Notes: generated by a model from the sequence alone, not told the origin. Numbered from the stretch's first letter, positions 48,203-60,109 are shown. The stretch is 64,000 nucleotides of DNA from Rosa chinensis (GCF_002994745.2 NC_037091.1:32242612-32306611), one strand, 5' to 3'. Program-made: numbers and translations.

Positions 48203-48967
48203 AACTCAATCACTAGAGTCAATTATTACATCTCCAAGTGTTTACATAAACACGAAAGCATCAATGTAAAATGTAACGCTCGCAAAGAGTGTACCAAAAA
48301 CAGCAGTACGATAACAAAATAGGTTCTGAACCTAACACTGCTGCACTACATCCCTCGATCTCAACCCTGGTTGTCCTGACCTGCAAGAATAACCCCTACA
48401 CCATAGAATAGTGCACCAGGTTGCAAACAACAAACCCAGTAAGCTTTTTAAGCTCGTATGATTAAACTCAATAAAATGACTCAACACCACATGCTTGAAA
48501 ATTTCCCAACTCAAGAATAAGTTAAAGCAATCTGATACCAACTCTAAAATTTAGTAAGAATCCAAGTCCCTCAATGGAAAATAAAAGAAAGAAACCACCC
48601 GAACTCTCTTTTAAAAACATCTACTCATGGGCCTCAAGTAACCCACGTGTTACCCCTATGCAATACAATGACAGACATATTAGAGCTGTAACTGATCGTA
48701 ACCACTCACCCGGCCAAAGCCGTAGTTCCCGATATATTTGCCTCTGTCACTACTATGACGCCAGATCCGTAGATCCGAAAACATTTAAAAAGTTCCACAT
48801 GACTCAAAATGTTACACCAAAACTCAAATACTCTTTCAACACAATAAAATCAACAATTACATGATATATTGTATTCCCACAAGGAGTAAATGCTCACAAC
48901 AGTAACCCGAATAAAATCACAATTTATTATGCATAACACAATGCTACGCCATCAAGATATATTTCAC

Positions 48968-49004
<37 letters not shown>

Positions 49005-50539
49005 CACACGTAGTTATCCACTTAGGAATGTCACTAATACCAACTATAATCTACAATCGCAAAAATCGAGAAAAATCATTTTTATAATTAAAATCTCATT
49101 TTACTTACCTATGAACCGGAGCCGTTCAAGTTCATATAATTTAAAACAAATATTTATTTATTTTCGAAAACAATTTCACAATTCAGCAATTAAACCGAAC
49201 GATAAAGCAGACTCGGTTCATAATGAACCTTGTGAGATTTACTCACCTCTAAATCCCGCTGCATCTTCTCTTACGGCCGAGATAAAGTGTGAAACACTCT
49301 CCGTCAATCACCTAAGTAAAATAAGGTCTCAACTTAGTACACGATTAAATCGAAAGCGGTTACGGTTCGAACTGAGCATTTGAATCCAAAATCGAAGATT
49401 TCGTCATTCAAAATAAAACTTTCTGCAAGACCTCCCAAGGTCTTCTGAACACTTCTAGGATCAATTTCTCAAAATTATAAGACGATCCAACGGTCGGATC
49501 TTCATGGATCGCAAACCGAGAAAACCATAATTATATAAATTTAGCATGCTTCGAATAGTCACAACATGACCCCATGATATATTAACAAACACGTATCGAC
49601 GAGTATGTGACAACCATGAAAACATAACCCAAAAACCTGGCAGGACGTGCCGCTGGCAGTAGCTGAGCGTGGGTTCCATGCACCGCTGGCAACCCCCAAA
49701 TTGATCACGAAACCTATGCCAAAATGTGCCCAACAACATGTACAACAACCTCAGCTACACTAAAGTCAGATTGTAAGCCATTTGGCAGGAATTTACCTCA
49801 AAAGAAAATGGGCCGATTGTAACTCTAATTTCAAATCCTCAATTCGACCTCCACACTTCAAATCGTTGCAAGCTGCTTGGAGGGAAGCATGTACGGCTCT
49901 TGGGCTTCAAAAGCCCTCAAGGATCATCGCCGGAGGTGGCCGGAGGACGGAGAACTCGCCGTCGATCAGAAACTGCACTTTGTGTCAGATTCTCCCTTGC
50001 TGCACCTCTTACAAGCCGAGATGGGTTGCAACACCACCACAGATCGATGGAGGAGGAAGAGGCGAATCGATTGGGACCGGTGGTGTGTCTAACGGTGGCT
50101 GGACGGCTGAGTTATGGCTTGACAAAGGAGAACGGAGATTTCCGGCTTAGGAGGGAGAGAAAGTGTCGGGTTTCCGTAAAAGGAAACTAGGGTATTTTTT
50201 GCAATTTTCTGAAATTTTTCTCTTTATGCAAAAATGGAAACTTTTTATGTTGACCATAACTTCTTCGTACGAACTCTGATTTTAACGTTCCACATGTCCA
50301 CGAACTCGTATCGATGTGCTCTACAATTTCCATGAAAGAAGTTTTCACAAAATCATAACGTATCAAAAGGTCAACCCTTGAATCGAAGCATTCCGAGCGA
50401 ATAATTGTCCAAAATAATTTCAATTTCTCGATTAACATAAGAACAATGCATCAAACCCATAATTTATATTAACTGGGACATTTATTAAATTCACGTAAAA
50501 TACACGAAATTAACAAAAAATCCAGGTCACTACACCCAC

Positions 50540-50742
50540 AACCTAGAATTTCTTTTAAGTGACCAAAATTCAGTACCGAAATATTATTAGCCAAAGATTA
50601 AAGACAAAACCCAGAGAATTAGAAAGGTAAAAGAAAACGTATTTTCCTTGAGCAATGGCAGCGAAGCAGACAAACGCAACGACTTTCAAGAAAAAACCTC
50701 TAATGTTATTTTTCATTTAGGTGAGCTCTATTTCACCTCCAC
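50540..50742. other. Host strip between two LTR-A copies
   Basis: Continuous with 37438 before insertion. It contains a short frame from ATG 50656 (MAAKQTNATTFKKKPLML) ending at TAG 50720, without recognisable domain. Confidence 0.3.
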
Positions 50743-52428
50743 TGTAATACCCCGAAAATTCATTATTAATTTCTTGGAATTACCGGAAATTAATAATATT
50801 CTCTAGTATAATTGCGAAAGTGTTTCGGATGAATAATTACTCGAAACATTTTATTTTTGAGCGGTCAAAGAGTTGACTTTTATTCGCTGAGGTTCTTCGA
50901 AAACTTCTTTCATGAAAGTCGTAGAGCGTGTCGATACGAGTTCGTATATATGCGGAACGCGAAAATCGGAGTTCGTATAAAGAAGTTTTGGTCATCGGAA
51001 AAATTTGCATTTTAGTATAACTAGGAAAAAAATCCCAAAAATTTAGAATTTCCCATTTTGGAAACTTTCCGGAATTTTCCGGAAGTTTTCTCTCCCAACC
51101 AACCCCTGTCGACCTGCACGCAAAGGCCGACCCGACCGGGTTTGTTTGGCGTTGTTCGATGTCCTCCGACGATTGACCCGGCACCAACCGGCTCAGAATC
51201 TTCATATCTCTCTCTCCCTTCGCCACTTGTTTACTCTAGCATGCATCGTAGGAGGAGATCAAAGGGCGGCGAAGGTGGTGGTGGTCCGGCCTGATCCGAA
51301 ATCTCAACTCAGGAAACAGCAAGGTGTGAAACTGGTCTTGTTTTTCTCGTTGGAGCTCCCTATTTCGATCCATGGTGGTGGTTGTGGACGATTTTCATCA
51401 GAAAATAGTCAACTTGAAGTGAGCAGTGATTTCAGGCTTGCGGGCTTGATCCCAACATATCAAAGCCAAACCGGCCAAAACCTCATGTATTAATGTTGAT
51501 CCTTATAGTATAAACTCCAGTTTGGACGATTGGATTGTTGTGATTTTGAGTTTTGTGGAGGTGCTTGGCGGCGTTTTCTCATTGTCAGGGATAGCTTTTG
51601 GTTCTAATACCATCTACTTGTCAATACGAGCGTTTTGATATATAGTATGTAATTTTTGGAGATCGTATGAATTTGTTATGGTTTTTACGGTTTTTGATTG
51701 TCTCGGCTTTCGATCTGTGGGGATCCGGCCGTTCGATCGACTTGTAGTTTTGATATATTGACCGCAAAAGTGTTTCGGAGACTTTGGGTGGTCTTGGATG
51801 AGGTTTTGTCTCAATTGGCGTCACTTTTAGATTTTTGGATCGAATTGGGAGATTCGAAATTTAATTGTTGTTGTGATTCGTGTACTGAATCGAGGCCATA
51901 TTTTCCTTAGGTGCTTGGCAGAGTACGTTCCATACATTACCTAATTTTGTAAAGATGCAGCAAGAATTTCGAGGTGAGTAAATCTCACGGTGTTTCGGTT
52001 GTGAAATTAGTTATGCTTTAATTTAGTAGATTAATTGTTAGCATGCGAAATCATATTTATCAAAATAAATATTTGTTTTGAAATATATGAACTTGATTGT
52101 CAACAGTTCATGGGTAAGTTAAAACAATGTTTTGTTATAAAATGATTTTCGAGTAGGATAATTTGTAAAACTATAGTCGGTATTAGTGGCATCCCTGAGT
52201 GGATAACTACGTGTGTGTGTGTGTATATATATATATCTTAGTGGAATTATGTGTGTAGTTTACTATATATATATATCCCTAAATATATATATCTTCGTGG
52301 AATTATGTGTGTAGTTTACTATTGTTGTGCAATGTGATGTTGAGGAAAATAAATGATTTTGGAAAGAAAAGACGGTTTTGTTGGCTTTGAGCTTTGAAAG
52401 AAGTGGGTATGATTTTGGTGATGGTTTT

Positions 52429-52556
52429 GAGTTGAGAAAACAATATTTGAAAAATGATTTCATTACTGTTTTGAGGTTGTTGGAGACGAGAAAACAATAT
52501 TTGGAAAATGATTTCATTATTGTTTTGAGGCTGTTGGAGATGAGGAAACAATATTA
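52429..52556. repeat. Tandem repeat, about 66-bp unit, two copies
   Basis: Unit agaaaacaatatttgaaaaa then tgatttcattactgttttga then ggttgttggagac, repeated once with small changes, and a third partial copy begins. Confidence 0.85.
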
Positions 52557-52721
52557 TGTGACAATCAGTGTGGTGATCTGTGTGATGATTTTGTGTAAAT
52601 GATGTGGGTTGTTGTTGAGGGATTGATGTTGAGATGGTTGATGTGGTGATTGGTGTGATGAGTAGATGAATGTGCATTGATTTCTAGTTTATTTCTGGTA
52701 TTAAATTGCTTGATTTTTATG

Positions 52722-52950
52722 TAATCTCCTTAACTAAACTTTATGCAGGGATTACTATAATTTTGATCGAGTTGATTGTTTTAATGTAATCTCCTGAACT
52801 AAACTCTATGCAGGGATTACTATAATATATGTTGACTGTTTTTAATGTAATGTCCTAAACTAAACTCTATCTAGATATTACTATGATTTCTATTGATTGT
52901 TGTTAATCTGGTCTCTTGAACTAAGTTTCTACGCATGGATTATTGATTTT
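52722..52950. repeat. Tandem repeat, about 70-75-bp unit, four copies
   Basis: Each unit has taatctcctgaactaaact then ctatgcagggattactata. The reverse complement of the same unit occurs twice in the solo LTR-A at 21222-21330. Confidence 0.85.
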
Positions 52951-53390
52951 ACCTAATTCATATTGTGAGTGCAATTATGGTTTAAGATATGTAGTGAGTT
53001 GTGATGTCATAATTTTGACAAATGCTTTAGATTGAGAGGAAAAAAAATGTGATTGCGTGGGTGTGTAGTTGAGATTAAAAATGATTTGAGTCATCACTGA
53101 GGTGACAACTACTTTTGTTGAGACAAATGAACGTTGATTTTGTAGATTGTTGTGTTTTAAAATGTTTAAAACGTTATTGAATTTAATTATTTAGTCGAAG
53201 TTTTGTGAAATTAGATGCATGAGTTGAGGGTCAGAGCATGTGGGTTTTAGTTTTGAGTTAACTTACATGAGCATGATATTGTAGGATGTGAACTTGATGT
53301 TATTTGTCGTGATAATTGCATATCGATTTTGTTAGGTTGAGATAGTTTAAGCATATGTTATGTTGGTTGTTTGGAGTTTACTCACATGAG

Positions 53391-53898
53391 TGTTAATGTC
53401 TAAGATTGACGGTAGCCCAAATCTTAGTTAACGCTGGTCCGGTGAGTGGACCGCTACTTGTGATGTTCTCAGAGCTTCCGATATCTGTTAAGTAAAATAC
53501 AAAGGGCGTCAGAGGGAGACCGTGTTGGGCGGTCTTCTCTTCTCCAATGCCTAAGTTAGTCAATGTATTTATGTTGACAGAATAACAGTAGATAAGTAGT
53601 AAATGCATAATTAATGAGGAGAGAGGAGTGTACCTTTTATAGGTGGGGAAGAGGCTGACCTCTTCCTTGTTTTCGATGTGGGACTGATATGGTTCAGTTC
53701 ACAGCTTCTGATGCTTCAGCGATACTATCTTGGCGCTGCACGTCAGCGGTGATCTGGGGGTGAGCCGGGGCTCAGGTGTTAGCCCACCTGGCGCTGTTTA
53801 CGTAGGTCACACCGTTGATGATTGTTGGTACTGCTGGCGGTACTATGAGCGTGGCCCATTATAGCTAATTATGCTTGGCAAATGCTCATGCAAGTACA
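53391..53898 (+). repeat. Partial Tat-type LTR copy inside LTR-A
   Basis: Matches 20092-20610 from TGTTAATGTCTAAG to gctcatgcaagta. LTR-A sequence surrounds it. The right border is unclear: after caagta the two copies differ, and atgag occurs at 53386-53390 and 53909-53913, so a short duplication is possible but the end is not a clean CA. Confidence 0.65.
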
Positions 53899-54304
53899 AC
53901 GTGCTTTCATGAGCTTACCGGATTTGTTGTGCAACCTGGTGCACTATTCGATGGTATAAGGGTTATCCTGCAAGTTAGGGTGAACATGATTGGAGCTGAG
54001 AGGTATCTTGTTGTTGCAGTTATAGGTTTAGAAACTTATTAGTCTTCCGCTGTGTAATGTGTGTGGTGGGTTTTTTTACTTACTGAATTGTAGATTCAGT
54101 TTAATTTGTAAACTTAGTGTAATGTAATATATGACTCTAAAGAATGAGTTTGTATTGACACTGTGGGTTCAGGACATCTTTGTTCACTTGTTCTTTAACG
54201 AAAATTTTTCTAGTTATTTTTTATTGATGTCTGAACCATCACACTCGGAGTATTTATGTTTGTTTATTTGTTTATTATCTGTGCTTGAAAATCGGGGGGT
54301 GACA

Positions 54305-54763
54305 TCCGAAAAGAACCATAAAAAAGGATAAATTATTCAAATTGAACATAGAGAATTGGGATAAGGGATCAAAGAGCATACTCGGAAGCGATCTACTTCT
54401 TAAATCCGAGATCAGATCTCAGTTCAAAGATATAAGAGAGAGAGGAAGAAAATAGCATATTTGCTATGGAGGTGTCTTGCTCTCATTCACTACCAAGAAA
54501 GTCAAATTTGGGTTCTTTCTCTCTATCTCCAAACACCTACGTACAGAGTTTCTATTGCGCTTTGATTGAAATGGAGATGGCTATGGGCCAGTGAGGATTT
54601 TCATCCTTGATGAATAGAGACGAAAATGAAGAGATTAGGGTTTTGAGGTTGGATTTGATGAGAGGAAGAAGAAGATGGAGTTCTTTGAGCTGGGTGTTTG
54701 GGTAAAGGAATAAGAGGAAGAAGAGGTATGCAGCAAGAAGAAAAAAGGGAAGATTAAAAAAAA
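54305..54763. other. Intergenic DNA; no gene seen
   Basis: Part of it (54390-54460, gatcagatctcagttcaaag) resembles the interior of the CACTA-like element at 30945-30990. Confidence 0.4.
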
Positions 54764-55563
54764 GGACAAATTTCAGTTTACTACCTTGTGGTTTGCACTC
54801 AACATCATGTTAGTCCCTCCCCTTTCAATTTCATCAACAACACCCCTATGCTTTGAATTTCGATCAACCGTGTCCAAAATTTGCTAAGCCATCCAAATGA
54901 GACGTTAAGCCATCCAAAATTTGCTAAGCCATCCAAATGAGACGTTAAGGGCTAAAATTGACATGCATTTCACTCCATTTTGGATCTCGAGTGTTTTTGG
55001 TTTTGGAGGATTTGAGCTCCAATTTTGAGGCTTTGTGTAAGTTTTATAGGGATTTGAGGGGTTGAATTTTTTATTTTGTTGTGAGGATTGGGTTAAATGG
55101 CTTTGAATCCTCCTCCATTTCAGGTGGAGAATATATATGACGATTTCTTTGATAAGTTGGAGGAAGATGACCTAGAGCCGCCGGTGGCAAGAACTTATTT
55201 GAATGAGGGAAGTGATTCCGATGACTCCAAGGTGGTTGCCAATCTGAGTGTTGGTGATTCGGTGGATTCTGGTGCTGAAAAGAAAGAGGAGATCGAGGGA
55301 GGTCTGGATTTGGATGCCGGAGACGAAGGCGGAGCTTTACTCCTAAAATGGGGTGAAATGTCGATTCTAGCCCTTCAAGTAGGCCCAGTTGATTATTTTG
55401 TTGCTGCCACATCATCACTTAATGTCTCATTTGAATGGCTTAGCAAATTTTGGCCACGGTTGATCGAAACTGAGAGCACAGGGGTGTTGCTTATGAAATT
55501 GAAAAGGGAGGGGCTAACATGATGTTGAGTGTAAACCATAGGGTAGTAAATTGAAATTTGTCC
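54764..55563. mobile_element. MULE-like element with about 190-bp terminal inverted repeats
   Basis: The left end GGACAAATTTCAGTTTACTA and the reversed right end GGACAAATTTCAATTTACTA start inverted repeats of about 190 bp. These share catcatgttagtccctccc and tcgatcaaccgtgtccaaaa. Possible 9-bp target duplications are taaaaaaaa (left) and taaaaaaat (right), which fits the 9-bp habit of Mutator-like elements. The 800-bp element holds a cellular-looking coding segment, so I read it as a Pack-MULE. Confidence 0.75.
55097..55522 (+). pseudogene. Captured gene fragment resembling the N-terminus of SEC16
   Basis: ATG 55097 follows a 5'-UTR-like stretch. The N-terminus (MALNPPPFQVENIYDDFFDK, then LEEDDLEPP, NEGSDSDDSKVVANLSVGD) resembles the acidic start of plant SEC16/MAIGO5 proteins, which organise ER exit sites and COPII coat assembly. 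About 75-85 residues look gene-derived; after LLLKWGE the frame runs through the right terminal repeat of the element and stops at 55520. It lacks the conserved central and C-terminal SEC16 domains. The similarity is from memory of the family and needs a search. The frame is open, so a short chimeric peptide is possible. Confidence 0.55.
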
Positions 55564-55684
55564 TAAAAAAATATCAAAAAATTAAAGCTGGAGGCTAGGG
55601 CTATTCTCGACATTTTACCTATCACCACGCTTATATGGTGCTGAGTTGGCATCTAAATTTGTGCTACGTCAGCCATTTAACTAA

Positions 55685-56151
55685 GCATCTTCATCTATGG
55701 ATAGATAAGACTTGGTTAAACAGGGTTATGCATACATGATGGACTGGTGGTGGATGCAATTCCCCTAACTTGTTTTATCTTTGATTTTCAAAACCCTGAA
55801 TCAAGTCTTTTTATTTTCGGAGTCATTTATTATTTTGTATTTATTAAATTATTTCGTCAACCAAAACATCTTTAAAAATTATCAAACTTTGTCGGTAGTT
55901 AGTTTATTGTGTCTAGAGTATGTCTGTAAATTGTCGTGACATTTACAATGGTTTAGAGTCGTTTGTCAATCAGATCTTTCTAACTAGACAGTATAGGTTT
56001 TATTTTGTTTTGAGTTTTAGGTTAGTGATCAGACCACAATCTCTTATAGGAACGATCCCTATTACTTACCCATACTACGTTCGACATTCTTGTAGGGTTA
56101 AGTTATAGGCATTTTCGGGCATCCATTTAGGTGGACAGAAATAGCCTATCA
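55685..56151 (+). repeat. LTR-C end fragment, plus orientation
   Basis: Ends AATAGCCTATCA and is an inverted copy of 60232-60690 (agacttggttaaacaggg, tttgattttcaaaaccctga, agatctttctaact). The upstream LTR part is missing. The frame 55920-56108 is part of the LTR. Confidence 0.7.
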
Positions 56152-56396
56152 ATGGGATTTTAGCCTTGTGTGGGATCTAATTCTAAAAGCTAATCTGATT
56201 GGGATTGCCACGTCAGCAAGTAAATCGGGCCCACTAAGGCCATGTCAGCAGTTAACAGCCTAATGGATTACTGAGTTAATGATAGAATGACACTGATCAA
56301 GTTTTTAAAGTACAGGGGCACAACTGATGCAATTCAAAGTATAGGGGCACAAGTGATGTAAGGTGTAAAGCAAAGGGAGTTAAAGTGAAATTAGCC
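56152..56396. repeat. MULE-like terminal repeat fragment
   Basis: Read in reverse from 56396, gggctaatttcactttaac then tccctttgctttacacc resembles the long-TIR style of the element at 54764. No partner end was found. Confidence 0.4.
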
Positions 56397-56720
56397 CAAA
56401 ACAAAACAAAGAAAAGAAGAATCACGGGAGGGAGGAAAGAGAGAGCTTTTTCAGGTTTGCACAGCCCTTTTATAGTGCTCCTTGAGTACTCATCTTTCTT
56501 TCTTTTTTGGTTTGAGATCCCTTGAATTGTAGAGAAAGCCAACTTCATAATTCTTTACTTGATTTAGGATTCTCGACATCACTTTGTCCAATAAGAATGT
56601 GCCATGTCATCATCAATATTTTCTAAATATTTTCTCCTTTATTGTTGCGTTATCTCTATGGATTGGGCTTCTCGATCCAGCAAAGTCGCTTGCTTGGGCC
56701 AGTACTTTATTTCTTAACAA
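56397..56720 (-). repeat. LTR-C upstream fragment (duplicate of 61175-62035)
   Basis: Shares aacaaagaaaagaagaatca, tttgcacagccc, tgtagagaaagccaacttc and catgtcatcatc with the other copy, in the same orientation. The other copy has a LINE insertion in the middle; this one keeps the empty site. Confidence 0.75.
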
Positions 56721-56973
56721 TTTGTGGAATTTTTATTCGCCTTACCTGATGCTTACTCATCAACCATCCCTCCGTCTTTCAAAAATACTATTTATTTCCT
56801 CAATATATTTTTCAAACTCTAGCAAATTTCCAACAAAACTTACCTTGCCATTTTTTTGTCTAAATACAAGTTTGGTAAAACCAAATTCTTATTTAGTCTT
56901 GTCAACGTTTTAATTTTGAGTTTTTCTTGTATTTATCTATTCTCTTTTATCTCCCCATCATTTTTGACAGATT

Positions 56974-57128
56974 TGCTCACCTAAGGGACAGTTTTAAAGG
57001 ACTGTGAGGGATAAATGCATATCAACCACATGTATTAAATATAAAAGCAGAAATTATAACAACTTAAAACTGTGTATTTATTTTCAGCCGTCAGATTCAT
57101 TTGTCCCTCACAGTCCCTTAGGTGAGCA
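56974..57128. mobile_element. Small MITE with TGCTCACCTAAGGGAC ends
   Basis: The left TGCTCACCTAAGGGAC pairs with the right GTCCCTTAGGTGAGCA as perfect 16-bp inverted repeats. The inner parts gactgtgaggga and tccctcacagtc also pair. Total about 155 bp, so the whole can fold. No clear target duplication was seen, so the superfamily is open. Confidence 0.8.
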
Positions 57129-59630
57129 GGCCTTTCATTTTAGATATACAACCTATTTTCTTGCCACTTGACTTATCTAATATTTCAAACTCTTTTACTG
57201 CCCACAAGTTGAGCCTTCTACCTTACACGCAAAGCCAAAGTCTTTCTTTTTCTTGTTCTCGTCAAATTGGGCAGAGGGAAAGGAAAACCTCGATCAACTA
57301 CTTTGTTCCACGTTGCCACCATGCATATAGAAAGATCTCTTAGAAAATCATCCCAGGCCTTCAAAATGAAGTATCCAAGCCAAAGGTTGTCATTTACCCT
57401 TCTCTTCTCACCCTTCCTCTCGTTCCTGTGCATATCAGTCTGCTTACATGCCTCAAAACACCTAGTTCAGTACCTCTGATCAAAACTTCTTCTTCACGAA
57501 AGTTGTTCGTCTTTGTCTCTTCTATCTAAGTTCAAAATTTCAACCATATTGGAGTCGTTTTGAGATCTATACACCAATCTAAGTGGGAGCTACTCAGAAA
57601 CAAATCTGCTCTGAATTTCTGCTTGCATTCCTCCTCTTGCTCTACCCGAATCCCCCAAATCTTGTTTGAGATTGATTCCAATAATTGGTAAGATCATTGT
57701 ACCATCAAGTTCTATCTCTTTCCTCAATATTTAGGCTCAATACGTTTAAACAACTTTATGCAGTTTTTCAGTTTTCAGTACATTCTGACCCAACGACATT
57801 TATTTCAAAACTGGTGCTAAAAACGCTGATAATTTGGGATCAGTTTCTTCTACAGAAGGATAGTAATCACAAAAATTATTGTTTCAGAATTTGAATAACT
57901 CTAAAATCATTTTTCTAGAATTAGTTATGGAATTTTGAAATATGTGTACAGAAACTTATATTTCTGGAAAAGATCTGCACATTGTTTTACTTTAGCCTTT
58001 AAGCCCTTTACTCTTTGAATGGCTTAACTTGAAATTCAATAACCATTTCAATCTTGCTGAGTTGGTTGTTAAACCATCCTTCTTTCAAAAATTTTCTCAA
58101 GAATTTACCTCTAGTATTTTGAACAATTTTCCTTGACCTTTGACAATTCCTTTTAGGCTATGTTTTCAGCTTTTAGCAACTTGTCTTTTAAAAGTGTTCT
58201 TACCACTTTTTCCTAACAAAAAACTCCTTCTTGGAATCCAAATGGTCTGGTCATTAGCTAGTGGATTAGATTAGAGGAGGGGTTTTCTTCGGAGAGTATT
58301 GAGAATGAATTGCTAGTCTACCGTTGTTTGTGTAGCTTATTTGATCTGAGCTCGGCATCTTGGTAGGATCTTGTGAGATTGGTGGTTACTACAGGGTTGC
58401 ATTAAGGCCAAGTACTGCAAGAGAGAGAGCTCGGATTCCAGGTAGGGGATACCTTTAACTTTATCTATGTTTTTCTTGCATATACTACGTTTTATATGAG
58501 GCCTCTTGCATGATTTGGAAATTATCTGTTTTTACACTTGAAATAGTTTGCGTGGTTGGAATGTGGTGTTGGAAATTGATGGGGATGTAAGGAGATGATT
58601 TGACCCTCTTTGGGGATTGGATATCCCAAACCACCGGTGATGGGCAACGTACACGACCCGCGGCTGACGTATGTTGTGTATGGCACCGGTACATCTTGGT
58701 AATGTATGATGGGCACCTACAGTGAGTCATGCGTCTATGCTATCCTTGTTATTGATTTTTCCCATTAGTCTCTAGCCTTATGATTATGATTAAATTTCGA
58801 AAAGTGATTGGCTAGATTGACAGTCATATTGGAAGTTGTGGAAGGAGATCAATTGCCGTGGATTTACATTTATGTGGTGACGATCACGTGGAACTGCAAA
58901 CTCGGTTTTATCTACTACCTTTTTATCAAAAATATAACTTATGTTTTCAAACTTAGATATGGGGGCGGGCATGGGCAATGACTGGATGTAGGAGCCTAAC
59001 CCCTACTTTAGTTTGTTTTGCAGGCTGTTACCGTCGAAGCTTGGGTACGGGGGATTATTTTTGGAGGCCACAAATTGTTTTATTTAAAGTTTATTTTTCT
59101 CTTTATTTGACATGTTTGATCTCGTTAAATTTTTGTAAAAACATGTATGGTTGATGATGTGTGTAATTGCTTACCACCAAACTGGGACATTAGGGTTAAA
59201 ACCTCCACTTGAATTTAGGTCATAGTGGGCTAGACTTAGAAGACTCACATAAATTTTCATTTCATGAACCTATTGTAAACTTGGGCTAAAACTAAAAATG
59301 ACGTAGGTTTTAAACTCAACACAACATCACCTTCCTTTCTTTTCCTTACCTAGTTCGTAACCTTGTGGTTACGATCCAAGCCCACTAATGCAAGCCTAAC
59401 AATGTTGGGCTTATAGACTTCTTGTGTTTCAACTTAAAGGCCTTGTCTCTTTAAGGAATTCTAGGCCCAAAGCACTCACTCTTTAAGTGTCGCGGGTGTA
59501 GGGTTCCTTGGAGAGGCGGCGATGTGGTAGTCCTGTCTTCGGGGTGGCACATCTTGAGGTAGTACGGTCTCCCAAATCTCATTAGCTGCTGGCCAATCAT
59601 CCTCCTCACTAGTGGAAAGCTCCTGAATTG
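57129..59630. other. Mostly non-coding DNA, Copia-leader-like and LTR-like pieces
   Basis: 57450-57600 resembles the leader of the Copia element at 40165-40290 (cttcacgaaagttgttcg, gtgggagct, aaatctgctc). 58560-59060 (ccaccggtgatgggcaacgt, gcttgggtacgggggattat) has the look of an LTR. Short frames have no recognisable domain. Confidence 0.35.
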
Positions 59631-59634
59631 GTTT

Positions 59635-59654
59635 CCCCCCCCCCCCCCCCCCCC
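59635..59654. repeat. C20/G20 homopolymer
   Basis: Twenty consecutive C on the plus strand. Confidence 0.95.
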
Positions 59655-59659
59655 TTCCT

Positions 59660-60109
59660 TTACTCTTGATTGAAGTAGGCTAAAATTGTCTCCACATGTT
59701 GCCCAATCTTCTTAACAGATTCGTCAATATTTTGTCCATAAGATGTCATTTTCTGTATGCAAGAAGAAGTAGTGTTAGTATTAATCATAGAAGAAATCAA
59801 ATCTTCAAGAGAGTTACCTTTAGGTGTTGGAAATTGATGATCATTATATGAAGATGAGGAAGCTTCAAACGCATTGAAGGATCCTTGTTGGGCATTTGGA
59901 TAGTCATTCCACTCAGAGTAGGAAGAATTTTCCCATGCCAAATTATACGCAGGTGCATAATGATCATTCCAATGCCCTTGGTTTGCTTGATATTCTCCAA
60001 ACATGCTACTTTGACCGAAGTAACCTTGATATTGCATGCTTGGACATGTTTCTGTTGAATGACCAACCAAGGAGCATATGGAGCACGTCTCATATGATTG
60101 ATGCCACAT
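59660..60109 (-). CDS. Gag zinc-knuckle fragment of a Gypsy-type element
   Basis: 149 codons on the minus strand. Near the N-terminus is a CCHC knuckle, CSICSLVGHSTETCP (C-x2-C-x4-H-x4-C), followed by a Tyr/Asn/Ser-rich stretch (NQGHWNDHYAPAYNLAW) and a C-terminal helix (IDESVKKIGQHVETIL). The frame starts 123 bases after the primer-binding site of the same element, far closer than a full gag would allow, so the gag core ahead of the knuckle is missing. It is open without internal stops. Confidence 0.6.
   Translation of the reverse strand: MWHQSYETCSICSLVGHSTETCPSMQYQGYFGQSSMFGEYQANQGHWNDHYAPAYNLAWENSSYSEWNDYPNAQQGSFNAFEASSSSYNDHQFPTPKGNSLEDLISSMINTNTTSSCIQKMTSYGQNIDESVKKIGQHVETILAYFNQE

Larger units (their letters stand above)
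37439..50534 (+). repeat. Solo LTR-A containing three nested insertions, CCCAC target duplication
   Basis: Begins TGTCAAGCCCCGAATTTTG and ends CAGGTCACTACA. CCCAC flanks both sides (37434-37438 and 50535-50539). Subtracting the nested solo LTR (37483-39620), the Copia element (39719-48202) and their duplications leaves about 2.46 kb, close to the 2.76-kb solo copy at 20696. LTR-A sequence is continuous across the removed parts (gaaat + gcgataactc; aactc + aatcac). The AT-rich block is at 48957-49005. Confidence 0.92.
50743..54304 (-). repeat. LTR-A copy, minus orientation, with an inserted Tat LTR fragment
   Basis: The plus strand begins TGTAATACCCCGAAAATTC and ends ATCGGGGGGTGACA; reversed it starts TGTCACCCCCCGATTTTC. 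The flanks tccac and tccga are only partly alike. The landmark gtcgatacgagttcgtatat (50931) is the reverse of that in the other copies. Tandem repeats at 52429-52556 and 52725-52930 and the Tat fragment at 53391-53898 enlarge it. Short frames inside (50837-51226, 51058-51294, 52303-52677) have no domain. Confidence 0.8.

Noticed and set aside
55071..55418. 115-codon minus-strand Pro/His-rich frame
   Set aside because: Antisense of the SEC16-like fragment and terminal repeat.
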